Positions 55,294 to 64,000 of a DNA stretch of 64,000 nucleotides are shown here, piece by piece. Position numbers and translations under genes: made by a program. The first letter of the stretch is position 1. Every line of letters begins with the position of its first letter. The notes under the pieces are model-generated. The model searched no databases, was not told where the DNA came from, and worked only from the letters and a program-made list of their open reading frames with translations. The DNA comes from JANYHF01 sp963732765 (lineage in GTDB: Bacteria > Pseudomonadota > Alphaproteobacteria > Rhizobiales > Hyphomicrobiaceae): positions 55,609 through 119,608 of the forward strand of contig CAVTAS010000012.1 in assembly GCA_963732765.1 (NCBI GenBank), in the 5' to 3' direction.

Positions 55294-56314
55294 ACCTGCT
55301 TATCCGCATCACTCAGTCAAGATTAGCAGCCTGTACGGCATCGGCGCGGTTCGGACTGCAGCATAGGTCAGGCGCGGGATCATCGAGGCAAGATCGAAGC
55401 GCCGGTTGAAGCGGTATTCGAACTCGGCCAGCGTCCGGTTGGCGTGGCTGCGCACCGCTCGATAGGTGCCCGTGATGGCACTCTTGATGTTGCCCAGGAC
55501 CGTGTTGACCCATTTGAACCTCGGCATCTTGGCCGAGTTGAGCAGTCGACCGATGCGCAGCGGCAGGTGGGTGATGCCGGCCGCCGCGATGCCGGTGAAG
55601 CAGCCCAAGCCATCGGTATAGACCTGGGCGCCCGGGTCCAGGGTCTTCTCGGCCAGCGCCTTGATCGCGGTCTTGGTGAAGCGCTTGACGCGGCGCAGTT
55701 GACCTTGCTCGGCTTGCCCTCGGCGGTGGTGGATACGGCGGCGACGAATGGCTTCTTGCCCGGCGCGCCGCGTCCGCGCTTGCCTCCCGAGCGCTCGCCG
55801 CCGAGATAGGCGTCGTCCATCTCGACACGCCCGATCAGGCGCTTGCTGTCGTCGTCCTGGCGCTCCAGCTTGTTCTTCATGGCCCAGGCAGTGGGCTGAC
55901 GCACCCCCAGCCGGCGACCCAACTCGACCGTCGAGATGCCCTGTTTGGATTGCGTCATGTGATACATGGCCTGGAACCAGACCTTGAGTTCGAGCTTGGT
56001 GTTGGCGAAGATGGTGCCTGCCGTCAGCGAAGTCTGGCTGCGGCAGGCGTCGCACTGGTAGACGGTTCGGGTGCGGATCACGCAATGCGCGCGGCCATGA
56101 CAGACTGGACATTGGAAACCGTCAGGCCAGCGCAGCTGCAGGATCGCCGCGCGGCACAGTTCCTCGGTCCCGTAGAGTTTCTGGAAATCGGCCTCCGACA
56201 GGCCTTTCTGGAAGTGCACCGAACCGCGAGCCATCAGCCATCTCCTTGCGACCGCTCAGCAAATGCTGTGATTCGTGCGACCTAAATGTGGCTGGGGGTG
56301 ATGGATAAGCAGGT
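55294..56314 (-). mobile_element. IS1595-family insertion sequence
   Basis: About 1.0 kb bounded by ACCTGCTTATCC (55294-55305) and its inverse GGATAAGCAGGT (56303-56314), with further imperfect matches inward. I could not pair a clear 8-bp target duplication. It holds one transposase gene and lies between two toxin-cluster segments. Confidence 0.75.
55309..56234 (-). CDS. IS1595-family transposase (one frameshift)
   Basis: About 308 residues after joining near 55690. N-terminal zinc-ribbon CPVCHGRAHC...CDACRS, helix-turn-helix (VELGRRLGVRQPTAWAMKNK), and ISXO2-like catalytic domain with VEMDDAYLGGERSGGKRGRG, QVYTDGLGCFTG and a C-terminal GTYRAVRSHANRTLAEFEYR. The frameshift probably inactivates it unless it is a sequence error. 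Confidence 0.85.
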
Positions 56315-56393
56315 ACAGTTTTGAGATAAACCAAGACGAGCCGTACTCATAAGGCTGATCTCTATTCCAGGGATTCGTAGGCTCCCCGCTGTT

Positions 56394-57608
56394 TCAAGTG
56401 GGTAGCCTGAGATCGAGTTTGCCGGCGATCAGGTAGGTGATGGCCTTCAAGGTTCGGGTGGAGCGGTAGCCGCGCGCCTTGGCCTTGGCGGCCTGTACCA
56501 GGCTGTTGATGCCCTCGATCAGGCCGTTGGCGATGTGGCTGTCGAACCAGGCCAGGATGCCATCGCGGTGCCTGCGGATGGTTCGTGCGGCATCCTTCAT
56601 GGGCTCGAGCCGCGAGCGCATGGCCCAGCTCAGCCAGTCGTCCAGATGCTGCTCGGCCCAATCGCGGATGGGTTGGCGGTAGAGGGTCTGGAAGGCGACG
56701 CGCAAGCCATAGGCGCGCCCGGTCTTGAGGTGCGCGCGCGCCAGACTGTCGAGCTGGAGGCGTCCGGCAGACGTGAGGTTGGCCTCGTTCTTGAGCCACA
56801 GATAGCGGGTGTTCTTGAGTTCGGGCCGGACTTTGCTCTCGGCACGCCGTACTTTGTCGACGGCGTCGTTGACCAGCTTGACGGCATGGAACTTGTCGAA
56901 GGTGATCTGGGCTTGCGGCAAGGCCTCCCCGACACCTTTGATGAAGGCCCCGCTCATGTCGATGCAAACCTGTTCGATATTGGTGGCCTCGCCGCGGTGG
57001 CTGGCGAGATGCTCATTGAACCGATGAACTGTCCCGCTGTCGCGGCCGTCGGCGATGAAGACAACGCGGCGGCGGTCGATGTCGACGAACAGCGAAATGT
57101 AGTCGTGGCCGCGTTTTGCAGCGGTTTCGTCGATGCAGATGCGCCTGAGGTCCGACAGGTCCAGGCGCGCCAGCGCGGCTTCGACATAGTGGATGATCAT
57201 GCGCCAGAGCCGCGTGTCATGCTCGCCGAGGATGCGGGCGGCGGCGGCCACCGGCATGTGCGTGACCAGCGTCATGGCGAAGGCCTCGAACAGCAGCGTG
57301 AAGCCCGAGCCGGGCCTGGCCCAGGGCACGTTGACCTGCCGGACGCCGCAGCGCGGACAGGTGATGCGCGGCACGCGTGCGGTGAGAAAGGCCTGGTGCT
57401 GAAAGAAATCGAGATGCCGCCAGGTCTTGGGCGTTGTGTCGTGCACGGGGCAATCGGCGCTGGCGCAGTCAGGGCACAGGAAGCGCCCGCCGCGCTTGAA
57501 GTCGATCTCGATGTCGAGGCGTTTGGCATCGGCATCGAACTTGGCCGCGCCCACCTGCCAGGGTGAGACGAGGCCCAGGGCCAGTTGGAACAGATCGGTA
57601 TCGCGCAT
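56394..57608 (-). CDS. ISL3-family transposase
   Basis: 404 residues, complete. N-terminal zinc-finger region (FLCPDCASADCPVHDT, RITCPRCGVRQVNVPWARPG), helix-turn-helix near MPVAAAARILGEHDTRLWR, and catalytic DDE domain with CIDETAAKRGHDYISLFVD, VCIDMSGAFIKGV and LIEGINSLVQAAKAKARGY. ATG at 57608; 57626 is possible. I could not define the terminal repeats; bases 56315-56393 on the left belong to the toxin cluster or the IS end. Confidence 0.9.
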   Translation of the reverse strand: MRDTDLFQLALGLVSPWQVGAAKFDADAKRLDIEIDFKRGGRFLCPDCASADCPVHDTTPKTWRHLDFFQHQAFLTARVPRITCPRCGVRQVNVPWARPGSGFTLLFEAFAMTLVTHMPVAAAARILGEHDTRLWRMIIHYVEAALARLDLSDLRRICIDETAAKRGHDYISLFVDIDRRRVVFIADGRDSGTVHRFNEHLASHRGEATNIEQVCIDMSGAFIKGVGEALPQAQITFDKFHAVKLVNDAVDKVRRAESKVRPELKNTRYLWLKNEANLTSAGRLQLDSLARAHLKTGRAYGLRVAFQTLYRQPIRDWAEQHLDDWLSWAMRSRLEPMKDAARTIRRHRDGILAWFDSHIANGLIEGINSLVQAAKAKARGYRSTRTLKAITYLIAGKLDLRLPT

Positions 57609-57846
57609 CGGATGCTCATGAGCCAATTCGGGGTGGCGCTGAGCGTGCCACGGCGCTCGGCCGCGTCAAGGTGTGGCCTGCAAGCGCCTGAGTTTGAGGC
57701 CCGGCCACGGCGACGGCCAACCTTGACCCGCCCTCCCGCTGCAGCAAAGGGCTGCCATGCCCAAATGGCTCAAATCGCACGCCCGACGCCGTGCGATTAC
57801 CCACTCAGTTCAGCGAGGAGGCCATTCGTACCGCCCTCCTCACTCA
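57609..57846. other. Spacer between ISL3 transposase and glycosyltransferase gene
   Basis: No gene seen. It may contain the right end of the ISL3 element. GC-rich near 57650-57740, then a change to lower GC at about 57840 where the glycosyltransferase begins. Confidence 0.35.
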
Positions 57847-59709
57847 TCATCTCGCTCCGTTCGGCAAAATACCAGACACAGGACAACACACCTGAACAGA
57901 TATACATCGACGCATCGGGAACTCATTATACGGCATAGTCCCCCTCCACCGATTGTGGGCCTCCGCCGAAAGGAAATAGGTCTCGGGATCGCGATCCATT
58001 TGCTGCAGCGTTCTCGGTAGCTCCTGTTCATCGAATCCGAGACTCCTCACAATCTGACTCAAGTTGACCAAATGCGACTTGGCACCAGCGCCGGAATGCA
58101 CGTGGTCAATCGCATGCACTGTGATTGAATCACTAGTGCGGGAATGTTTGGCAATTTGGGCAAAGAGATCAGCAATGAGCCGATGAGGCAAATGCTCCAA
58201 TACCGAAATTGAATAGATGCAGTCGAACTTACTTTCGTCCTCCCCAAGGAGAGCATCCGGAAACAATCCTCGCAGAAACGTCACTCTTGGATACCTGCTC
58301 TTTATTATCTCAAATTGATCCGGGCCACGATCGCGTCCATCGTATGGATCAATAACAACGACCTCGTAGCCAATACTTGCTAAAAGATCTGCCACCCAAG
58401 GATCACCCGCGCCGATTTCGAGCAATCGTCCCCCGGCTGGCACACCGCCGAGAATGGTTTTAAGCACCCACGGCCGCTGAACATCTTTCAAGTCCTGATT
58501 TAGCGTTGCGAGCCCGTTTAGGTTGTCATGGCTATCGCAGAAGTCCATCACCGTCGCATAACTTAGAGGGCTTGATGGTTTGAAGGTTCTATATCGGTCA
58601 ACAATTGGCCTTGAACTTGTCGCGTCGGAATCATTGGTCATTCCTGGCAGCCCCGTCTTGCCGAGTATTTTATTATAGAATTTCAGTAATTTCTCACCAC
58701 TTCCCTGCCAACTCATGGATCGCGTGTAGAACTCCCGACCGGCTCTTCCAAGATCCAAAGCCAATTTTGGGTCTGAGAATATTCGCTTCATCGCGGCTGC
58801 GATTTCAATTGCGTCGCCCCGATGCAACAGTAATGCCTCGCTTCCCGGCTTCGTGTGCAGCCCAACATTGGAGGCTGGCAAGATAACCGGTTTGCCCATC
58901 GCGAAAAACTCAGGCAGCTTGGACGGAAAGCGATAGTCATTAAATAGGTCAGATCGACCTGGCTGGATCAGCACATCGGCTAGCGCAAGATAACGGGCAA
59001 TCTCATGGCGAGGCTGAAACGGTATTTGAATTATTGATCTCTTGAAGTTAGGCCACTCCTTTAATTCTATTTCCACACTATCGTAACCCAATCTAATCAA
59101 CTTTATGTTCTGCCCGTGTTGCGCCATCGCTGCTATAGCGAGATAGAGAGAACGGACATCTTTCGCATTCGCGGCGTGCACATTACCATGATAGGTGACC
59201 ACCTTTGTGCCGTTCGCGATGCCAAGCTCGCGGCGTAACAAAAGATCGGGCTCCTGCGGATAGAATATGTCGTCCTCGGCAGCAGGCCACAACTCTAAAC
59301 CAGGAACACTGCTTGGCTTGAACTCAAGTAACCTATCAACAATGGCGGTTACACCCGAAGCAGATGCTAAGAACTCTCGCATTTCAACCGGATGCGAGAA
59401 CTGTCTCGGCACAACAAAGCTAGGATCATTCTCAGATCGAGTTAACAACTCCTTCAGAGTTGTTTGCATGAAGGCCGCCGACAACACGTGCTCGTGGTCC
59501 TCAAGATGGACGATGTACGGGCATCGATGTTGCGCACAGACCTGCCGGCTTAGAGCAACGACTGCCTGTCGAGGAGTCCATGCATGAACTAATTCCGGTC
59601 CAAGGCCGTTCGTAAACCGATAACTCGCAGCGGAACTGAACGTTGTTGTGGCAATGTCTATCGAAAGGTCGGAGGCTTGGCGGCCAGAGGTGCGGCGTCG
59701 GGTTGGCAC
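57847..59709 (-). CDS. Glycosyltransferase (GT4-like) fused to a SAM methyltransferase
   Basis: 620 residues of lower GC than the neighbours. Residues to about 350 form a glycosyltransferase-like part: KVVTYHGNVHAANAKDVRSL, LADVLIQPGRSDLFNDYRFP, SKLPEFFAMGKPVILPASN with the E of the donor-sugar site, and DLGRAGREFYTRS. Residues about 420-590 are a class I methyltransferase: LLEIGAGDPWVADLLASIG (motif I), VVVIDPYDG and FDCIYSISVLEHLPH. It probably acts in polysaccharide or glycan synthesis. The N-terminus is unusual: the family normally has another 60 or so residues before LGPELVHAWTPR, so the start may be truncated or fused. Confidence 0.78.
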   Translation of the reverse strand: MPTRRRTSGRQASDLSIDIATTTFSSAASYRFTNGLGPELVHAWTPRQAVVALSRQVCAQHRCPYIVHLEDHEHVLSAAFMQTTLKELLTRSENDPSFVVPRQFSHPVEMREFLASASGVTAIVDRLLEFKPSSVPGLELWPAAEDDIFYPQEPDLLLRRELGIANGTKVVTYHGNVHAANAKDVRSLYLAIAAMAQHGQNIKLIRLGYDSVEIELKEWPNFKRSIIQIPFQPRHEIARYLALADVLIQPGRSDLFNDYRFPSKLPEFFAMGKPVILPASNVGLHTKPGSEALLLHRGDAIEIAAAMKRIFSDPKLALDLGRAGREFYTRSMSWQGSGEKLLKFYNKILGKTGLPGMTNDSDATSSRPIVDRYRTFKPSSPLSYATVMDFCDSHDNLNGLATLNQDLKDVQRPWVLKTILGGVPAGGRLLEIGAGDPWVADLLASIGYEVVVIDPYDGRDRGPDQFEIIKSRYPRVTFLRGLFPDALLGEDESKFDCIYSISVLEHLPHRLIADLFAQIAKHSRTSDSITVHAIDHVHSGAGAKSHLVNLSQIVRSLGFDEQELPRTLQQMDRDPETYFLSAEAHNRWRGTMPYNEFPMRRCISVQVCCPVSGILPNGAR

Positions 59710-59876
59710 GGGTCTCGGTCATGGGGGCAGGGAACATCCGACAGCGTTGCGGATCCGTCTTAAGGGATCAAGCGGCCTCGGGGCATGGCCCATCCGATGA
59801 CGCAATCCGAGAAAGTGTCTTTCGCAGTGCACCAACGGCATGCTACTTTGGTGGAATTTCGTCGGAACCCTCGCCT

Positions 59877-60601
59877 ATGCACGACAGCGCCGCCAAATCC
59901 GCCGACACGCCACGCGACACGAGAGGCCCCGTCGTCATCAAGAAGTACGCCAATCGGCGCCTCTACAACACCGAGACGAGTCGCTATGTCACGCTCGATG
60001 ACCTCGCCACCATGGTCAAGGGCGAGCGGGATTTCGTCGTCTATGACGCAAAGTCCGGCGAGGACCTGACCCATTCGGTGCTGACACAGATCATCGTCGA
60101 GCAGGAAAGCCGATGGGCGGCGACACCATGTTGCCGATCCCCTTCCTGCAGCAGTTGATCCGCTTCTATGGCGGCAACATGCAGAAGATGGTGCCAAGCT
60201 ATCTGCAGTTTTCGCTCGCCAATCTGGCCAAGGAGCAGGAGCGGATCGTCAAGCAGTTCGGCACCGCCTCACGCCGGCCGGTGCCATCGAAGCGTTCCAG
60301 GATCACGCGCAAGAACGTCGCCATGTTCGAACAGGCCATGACCAACGCCATGACCATGTTCAAGCCGTTCAACGGTCCTGGCGGGCCGCTGGGGGCCCGG
60401 GGCTCCCACGCGGCCGGCGCCGTTGCTGCGGCCGCGCCAGACCCGCACCGGCCGGAAGCGCGCCCGGAAGTCGTGCGGACGACGCCGCCGATCGCGCGCA
60501 AGGCTGAACGACACGCAGCGCGCAAGGACGATCTCGCCGAGATGAAGGCCCAGATGGCCGCCATGCAGGCGATGATCGAAAAGCTGTCGAAGCAGCGCTG
60601 A
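59877..60601 (+). CDS. phaR: Polyhydroxyalkanoate synthesis repressor PhaR (one frameshift)
   Basis: About 240 residues. N-terminal DNA-binding domain VVIKKYANRRLYNTETSRYV, TLDDLATMVKGERDFVVYDA and LTQIIVEQES; C-terminal PHB-accumulation regulatory domain LPIPFLQQLIRFYGGNMQKM, YLQFSLANLAKEQERIVKQF. The frame changes near 60110 between VEQES and GGDTMLPIPF. PhaR binds PHA granules and represses phasin and other PHA genes. The tail is rich in alanine and proline, then a coiled coil (AEMKAQMAAMQAMIEKL). It is not in a pha operon in this window. Confidence 0.9.
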
Positions 60602-60605
60602 CGCG

Positions 60606-61288
60606 ATGCCGGGACGTCGAGCGAAGCTCAGGGACGACAGATCGTCGCCATCGGGGCGTCACTGTTCAACCGCGGGCTGACGCACGGCTCGACCGGCAAT
60701 ATCTCCGTCCGCCTGCCGGACGGCGGTTGGCTGATGACGCCGACCGGCTCCTCGCTCGGCACACTCGATCCGGCACGGCTGTCGCATCTTGAGCGCGACG
60801 GCGCCATATCGGCGGCGACAAGCCGACCAAGGAAGCGTTCCTACACACCACCATGTATGCCAAGCGGCCGGCATCCGGCGCCGTCGTGCATCTGCATTCG
60901 CACCATTCGGTCGCCGTCAGCTGCTGCATGGCATCGATCCCGCCAACGTGCTGCCGCCGATCACGGCGTATTCGGTCATGCGCGTCGGTGCGCTCGCGCT
61001 TGCGCCTTATTTTCCGCCGGGCGACGAGAAGCTCGCCGATGCCGTCGGCGCGCTGGCCGGCAGCCATCACGCCATCCTGCTCGCCAATCACGGGCCGGTC
61101 GTCGCCGGGCATCGCTTGCCGCGGCGACTGACGCGATCGAGGAATTGGAGGAAACCGCGCGGCTTTATCTGTTGCTCCGCCGCGAGGCGATCAATCCGCT
61201 GACCAACGCGCAGGTTGTCGAATTGAAGCGTCGTTTTCCATCGCCTGACGGGCCATCTCACCTTCAGGTCCTTTCAGTTCCAGTATGA
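60606..61288 (+). CDS. Class II aldolase, OtnC-like (3-oxo-tetronate 4-phosphate decarboxylase; frameshifted)
   Basis: About 225 residues in several frames. GASLFNRGLTHGSTGNISVR and LMTPTGSSLGTLDP mark the substrate loop. VVHLHSHHSVAVSC carries the zinc histidines and LLANHGPVVAG the third. The C-terminus has SLAAATDAIEELEETARLYL. Frame changes near 60615, 60800, 60930 and 61115. The GSTGNIS and LHSHH motifs are those of OtnC and related aldolase II proteins. The usual partners otnK and otnI are not visible. The corrected gene would start at the ATG at 60606. Confidence 0.72.
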
Positions 61289-61301
61289 TCAGAGAGCAAA
61301 C

Positions 61302-62252
61302 ATGACGATATCAGGTGACGTCGCCCATCTCGGTCATGTCGAAATGTACACGAATAGGTTCGAGGAAAGCCTTGATTTTTTCACACGTGTTTTCGGGTTG
61401 ACTGACGCGCAGGATTCGAACAGCGCTTATCTTCGGGCGTTGGAAGACTACGAGTTCCATTCGTTGAAGCTGACCCGCCATCACACAACAGGTGTAGGCC
61501 ACATTGGCTATCGAGTGTCGTCGCCCGCGGCGCTCGAGCGGCGGGTGAAGGCGATCGAAGCGAGCCGCTTCCAGGATCGGTTGGGTCGAAGGCGATTTGG
61601 GTCACGGCCGTGCCTTTCGCTTCGCGGATCCGTTCGGGCATGTGTTCGAAATCTATTGGGACACGAGAAAATATGTTGCGGAAGGGGCGGAAAGCCCGCC
61701 TTGAAGAACATGGCGAGCCGTTTTCATGCGCAGGGCGCTTGTCCGCGCCGCATCGATCACCTCAATCTGCTGTCGGAGAACGTCACCGAGTTTCGCGAGT
61801 TCATGGTCACTTGCCTCGGTTCGCGCGTGACCGAGCAGATCCTGCTCGATAATGGTCGGCTTGGTGGGTGTTGGTTCACGATCAACAACAAGACTTACGA
61901 TCTCGCGTGCACGGAAGAGCATGGTCGTGGCGATGGTCGTTTGCATCATGTAACTTACGCGACGGACCAGCGCGAAGACATCCTGCGCGCGGCTGACGTC
62001 TTCTTGGAAAACGGCGTGCACATCGAAACCGGCCCGCACAAGCATGCGATCCAGGGCACGTTCTTCCTCTATGTGTGGGAGCCGGCAGGCAATCGCGTCG
62101 AACTCGCCAATGCTGGCGCTCGACTCATTCTCGCGCCCGACTGGGAAACGGTGACTTGGACGGAGAGCGATCGTAAGAAGGGGCAGGCATGGGGCCTTAA
62201 GACGATCGAGACTTTCCACACGCACGGTACGCCACCGGCCGCAAAGAGCTGA
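61302..62252 (+). CDS. Extradiol-dioxygenase-like VOC protein (compensating frameshifts)
   Basis: 316 residues of catechol 2,3-dioxygenase type: two glyoxalase/VOC repeats. The C-terminal repeat has iron-ligand positions in CPRRIDHLNLLSENVTEF, GRLHHVTYATDQRED and GNRVELANAG. Between about 61565 and 61690 the frame is shifted and then restored: the expected GDLGHGRAFRFADPFGHVFE reads in another frame. It may cleave a catechol or act on another vicinal-oxygen substrate. It follows the OtnC-like gene by 13 bases in the same direction. Confidence 0.78.
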   Translation: MTISGDVAHLGHVEMYTNRFEESLDFFTRVFGLTDAQDSNSAYLRALEDYEFHSLKLTRHHTTGVGHIGYRVSSPAALERRVKAIEASRFQDRLGRRRFGSRPCLSLRGSVRACVRNLLGHEKICCGRGGKPALKNMASRFHAQGACPRRIDHLNLLSENVTEFREFMVTCLGSRVTEQILLDNGRLGGCWFTINNKTYDLACTEEHGRGDGRLHHVTYATDQREDILRAADVFLENGVHIETGPHKHAIQGTFFLYVWEPAGNRVELANAGARLILAPDWETVTWTESDRKKGQAWGLKTIETFHTHGTPPAAKS

Positions 62253-62279
62253 CCGCGTTTGCCGTTTCCGGAGCCCGCG

Positions 62280-63009
62280 ATGCCAGTCCCTGGCGCAATT
62301 TCTGTCATCTCGTCCATGGCCACGCGGCACAGCCTCGCCGCGTTTGCCGTGGCCTTCGAACTGGAGACGAAACGGGCGGTCGCCGTGGTGTCCATCGGCG
62401 GCGTCGATGCGGCGCGCCGCATTCGTGCCGGTGAGCCGTTCGACGTGGCGGTGCTGGCAGCGGACGCTATGCAGCGCCTGGCTGATGAGGGCTTCGTCGA
62501 TACAGCAACTCTCACTCCGGTCGCCGCGTCCGCGACGGCGCTCGCTGTTCGCGCCGGCTTTCCGCGCCCATGTCCGACTGACGCCGCATCCCTCGAGCAA
62601 GCGGTGTTCGGGGCTGAGACGGTCGCTGTCTCGACAGGCCCAGAGTGGTGTCGCTGTTCGCAAGCTCCTCGCCGGTTGGGGCTTTGGCGACAGTGGCGGC
62701 CAATCGATCATCGAAGCGCCTGCTGGCGTGCCCGTTGCGCGGCTTCTTGCCGATGGCCGCGCGGTCCTCGGCTTTCAGCAATTGAGTGAACTCATCGGTG
62801 AGCCCGGCATCGATGTCGTCGGCGCTGTCCCGGCGTCGCTTCTGCCGCTGACGATTTTCAGTGCAGGCCGGTGCACGCGCAGCGCCGCCGAGAGGTGCGC
62901 CAGTTCCTTCCTCGCAGCACTGAGCAGCCCTCTCACTTTCATGCAGCACTCCGCCGCCATGGGCTGGAGCCCGCGTGACGACTTCAGCGTGACGCATGCT
63001 TCGGCTTAA
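62280..63009 (+). CDS. ModA-like substrate-binding protein (one frameshift)
   Basis: About 240 residues. ISVISSMATRHSLAAFAVAF, RIRAGEPFDVAVLAADAM and VARLLADGRAVLGFQQLSEL match the molybdate/solute-binding family 11. The frame changes near 62645. The ATG at 62280 has a GGAG site; there is no clear signal peptide, so the role may be cytoplasmic or the true start is upstream. The stop overlaps that of fmt on the other strand. It may serve catabolism together with the dioxygenase-like gene. Confidence 0.7.
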
Positions 63010-63928
63010 ACCTGCAGCGTCCTGCCGCGCGGGATCGGCACGCCGCGCAGGAATTCGGCCGCCCGCATGGGCTTCTTGCCGGCGCGCTGGACCTCGACGA
63101 GGCGGACGGCGCCTCCCCCACAGGCGATCGTGAGCTGGTCGTCGAGGGTGTCCCGGGGGCGCCGTGCCCCTCGACCCGCGTGGCGCGCAACACTTTCAGC
63201 CGCTCGACTTTGCCCTGAGTTCGATCTCGAACCAGGCGCCCGGAAACGGCGACAGGCCGCGGATCAGGTTGTGCACGTCGGCTGCCGGTGGCTGAAATCG
63301 ATCTGCGCTTCCGCCTTGTCGATCTTGGCGGCGTAGGTGACGCCCTCGGCCGCCTGCGGCGTTGCCGTCAGACTGCCGCGTTCCAGGCGGCCAGCGCGCG
63401 CACCATCAGGCTCGCGCCGCGCAGCTTCATCTCGTCGTGCAGTTCGCCGGTCGTCATGTCGGGGCCGATCGCGATGCGCTCGGTGAGGCAGATCGGGCCG
63501 GTATCCAGGCCTTCGTCCATGCGCATGACCATGGCGGCGGTCTCGCGTGTCGCCGGCCATGATGGCGCGCTGGATGGGCGCGGCGCCGCGCCAGCGCGGC
63601 AGCTTCGAGCCATGCAGGTTGAGGCAGCCGTGCGCGGGCGTCGCAGGACAGGCTTCGGCAGCATCAGGCCATAGGCCACGACGACGGCGACGTCGTGCCG
63701 CATGGGCTGCAATGCGGCTTGCGCCTCGGCCGCGCAGTGAGCTCGGCGTCAGCACCGGCAGGCCACGCTTGCCGCGAACGATGCACGGGCGACTTGCTCG
63801 GCCATGCCGCGGCCGGCGGGGCGCGGCGGTTGCGAATAGACCGCGACGACGTCATGTCCGGCCGCGATGATTTCGGCGAGCGTCGGCACGGCAAAGTCCG
63901 GCGTGCCCATGAAGACGATGCGACTCAT
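63006..63928 (-). CDS. fmt: Methionyl-tRNA formyltransferase (several frameshifts)
   Basis: About 305 residues once joined. The start MSRIVFMGTPDFAVPTLAEI at 63928 and AVYSQPPRPAGRGM are typical. Further on, VVAYGLMLPKPVL, the central LNLHGSKLPRWRGAAPIQRA and GDTRDRRHGHAHGRRPG-like parts read in different frames, and the C-terminus AEFLRGVPIPRGRTLQV ends at TAA 63006. At least four frame breaks, in G/C-rich runs. Fmt formylates initiator Met-tRNA, and because it is close to essential, the breaks are probably sequence errors. In rhizobia def often lies next to it; that gene would be outside the window. The last 72 bases hold nothing visible. Confidence 0.85.
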
Positions 63929-64000
63929 GCGAAGGGGCGTTCTCGTATCGGATTGGGCGACAGTGAAAGCATTCATTAACCGACGCGCGGCAACGTTGCT

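Noticed and set aside
55309..56234. Programmed frameshifting in the IS1595 transposase
   Set aside because: The break lies within the catalytic part without a slippery heptamer that I can see, and IS1595 transposases are normally single-frame. A plain indel is more likely.
56535..57566. A 343-codon plus-strand frame opposite the ISL3 transposase
   Set aside because: Antisense of an intact transposase; no ribosome binding site and no known domain.
61302..62252. Reading the VOC gene as intact because it is open throughout
   Set aside because: The stretch encoded by about 61565-61690 is arginine/cysteine-rich and unlike the family, while another frame gives the expected residues, so two compensating frame changes are present.

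Overview
The window is high-GC DNA from an alphaproteobacterium, most likely a member of the Hyphomicrobiales/Rhizobiales (Mesorhizobium- or Phyllobacterium-like). The clues are phaR, a form I coxMSLDEF operon, rhizobial intergenic mosaic (RIME-like) palindromes, and several LacI-, GntR- and RpiR-controlled sugar clusters full of TIM-barrel isomerases. No complete RNA gene was seen.

Layout. (1) 1-9.0 kb: end of an unknown gene, then a ribose-type ABC importer (binding protein, two-domain ATPase, permease) with a metallo-beta-lactamase-fold hydrolase, divergent from a LacI regulator with two matching operator-like palindromes. (2) 7.0-21.5 kb: a long leftward run (isomerase, Gfo/Idh/MocA oxidoreductase, MalEFGK-type importer with two ATPases and a small membrane protein, a tagatose-3-epimerase-like enzyme, another isomerase). 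It diverges from a GntR regulator, a cupin, a Tm-1-like/PEP-hydrolase-like pair and a convergent 2-hydroxyacid dehydrogenase. (3) 21.7-25.8 kb: broken IS1380, then a divergent pair made of a degenerate M48-peptidase-like membrane protein and a TIR plus formylglycine-generating-enzyme-like (FGE) fusion. (4) 26.2-34.5 kb: integrative/mobilizable element with relaxase, palindrome-rich candidate oriT region, RHH protein, AlpA-like regulator, GSU2403-type nucleotidyltransferase, AbiEi/AbiEii toxin-antitoxin pair and integrase, ending in the 3' half of an initiator tRNA used as attachment site. An hsdR remnant follows. (5) 35.1-42.1 kb: aerobic CO dehydrogenase operon coxM-S-L-D-E-F. (6) 42.1-48.9 kb: second ribose-type importer with RpiR regulator, PfkB kinase and isomerase. 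(7) 49-57.6 kb: mobile-element graveyard with an RHS fragment, a large serine recombinase element, an IS66 remnant, toxin-tip and immunity-like ORFs, and three insertion sequences. (8) 57.8-64 kb: glycosyltransferase-methyltransferase fusion, phaR, an OtnC-like aldolase, an extradiol-dioxygenase-like protein, a ModA-like binding protein and fmt.

Quality. Many core genes (both MalK-type ATPases, both MalFG-type permeases, coxD, phaR, otnC-like, fmt) carry single-base frameshifts that leave the rest of the gene well conserved. Several lie in G/C runs. I read most of them as consensus errors rather than pseudogenes and give the joined gene span. Real decay is reserved for truncated mobile-element and toxin remnants.

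Most interesting for follow-up: the TIR-FGE/pseudo-protease pair, the nested integration at the fMet tRNA with two nucleotidyltransferase cargo systems, the tandem palindromes at 29.4 kb, and the IS-interrupted toxin/immunity cluster.
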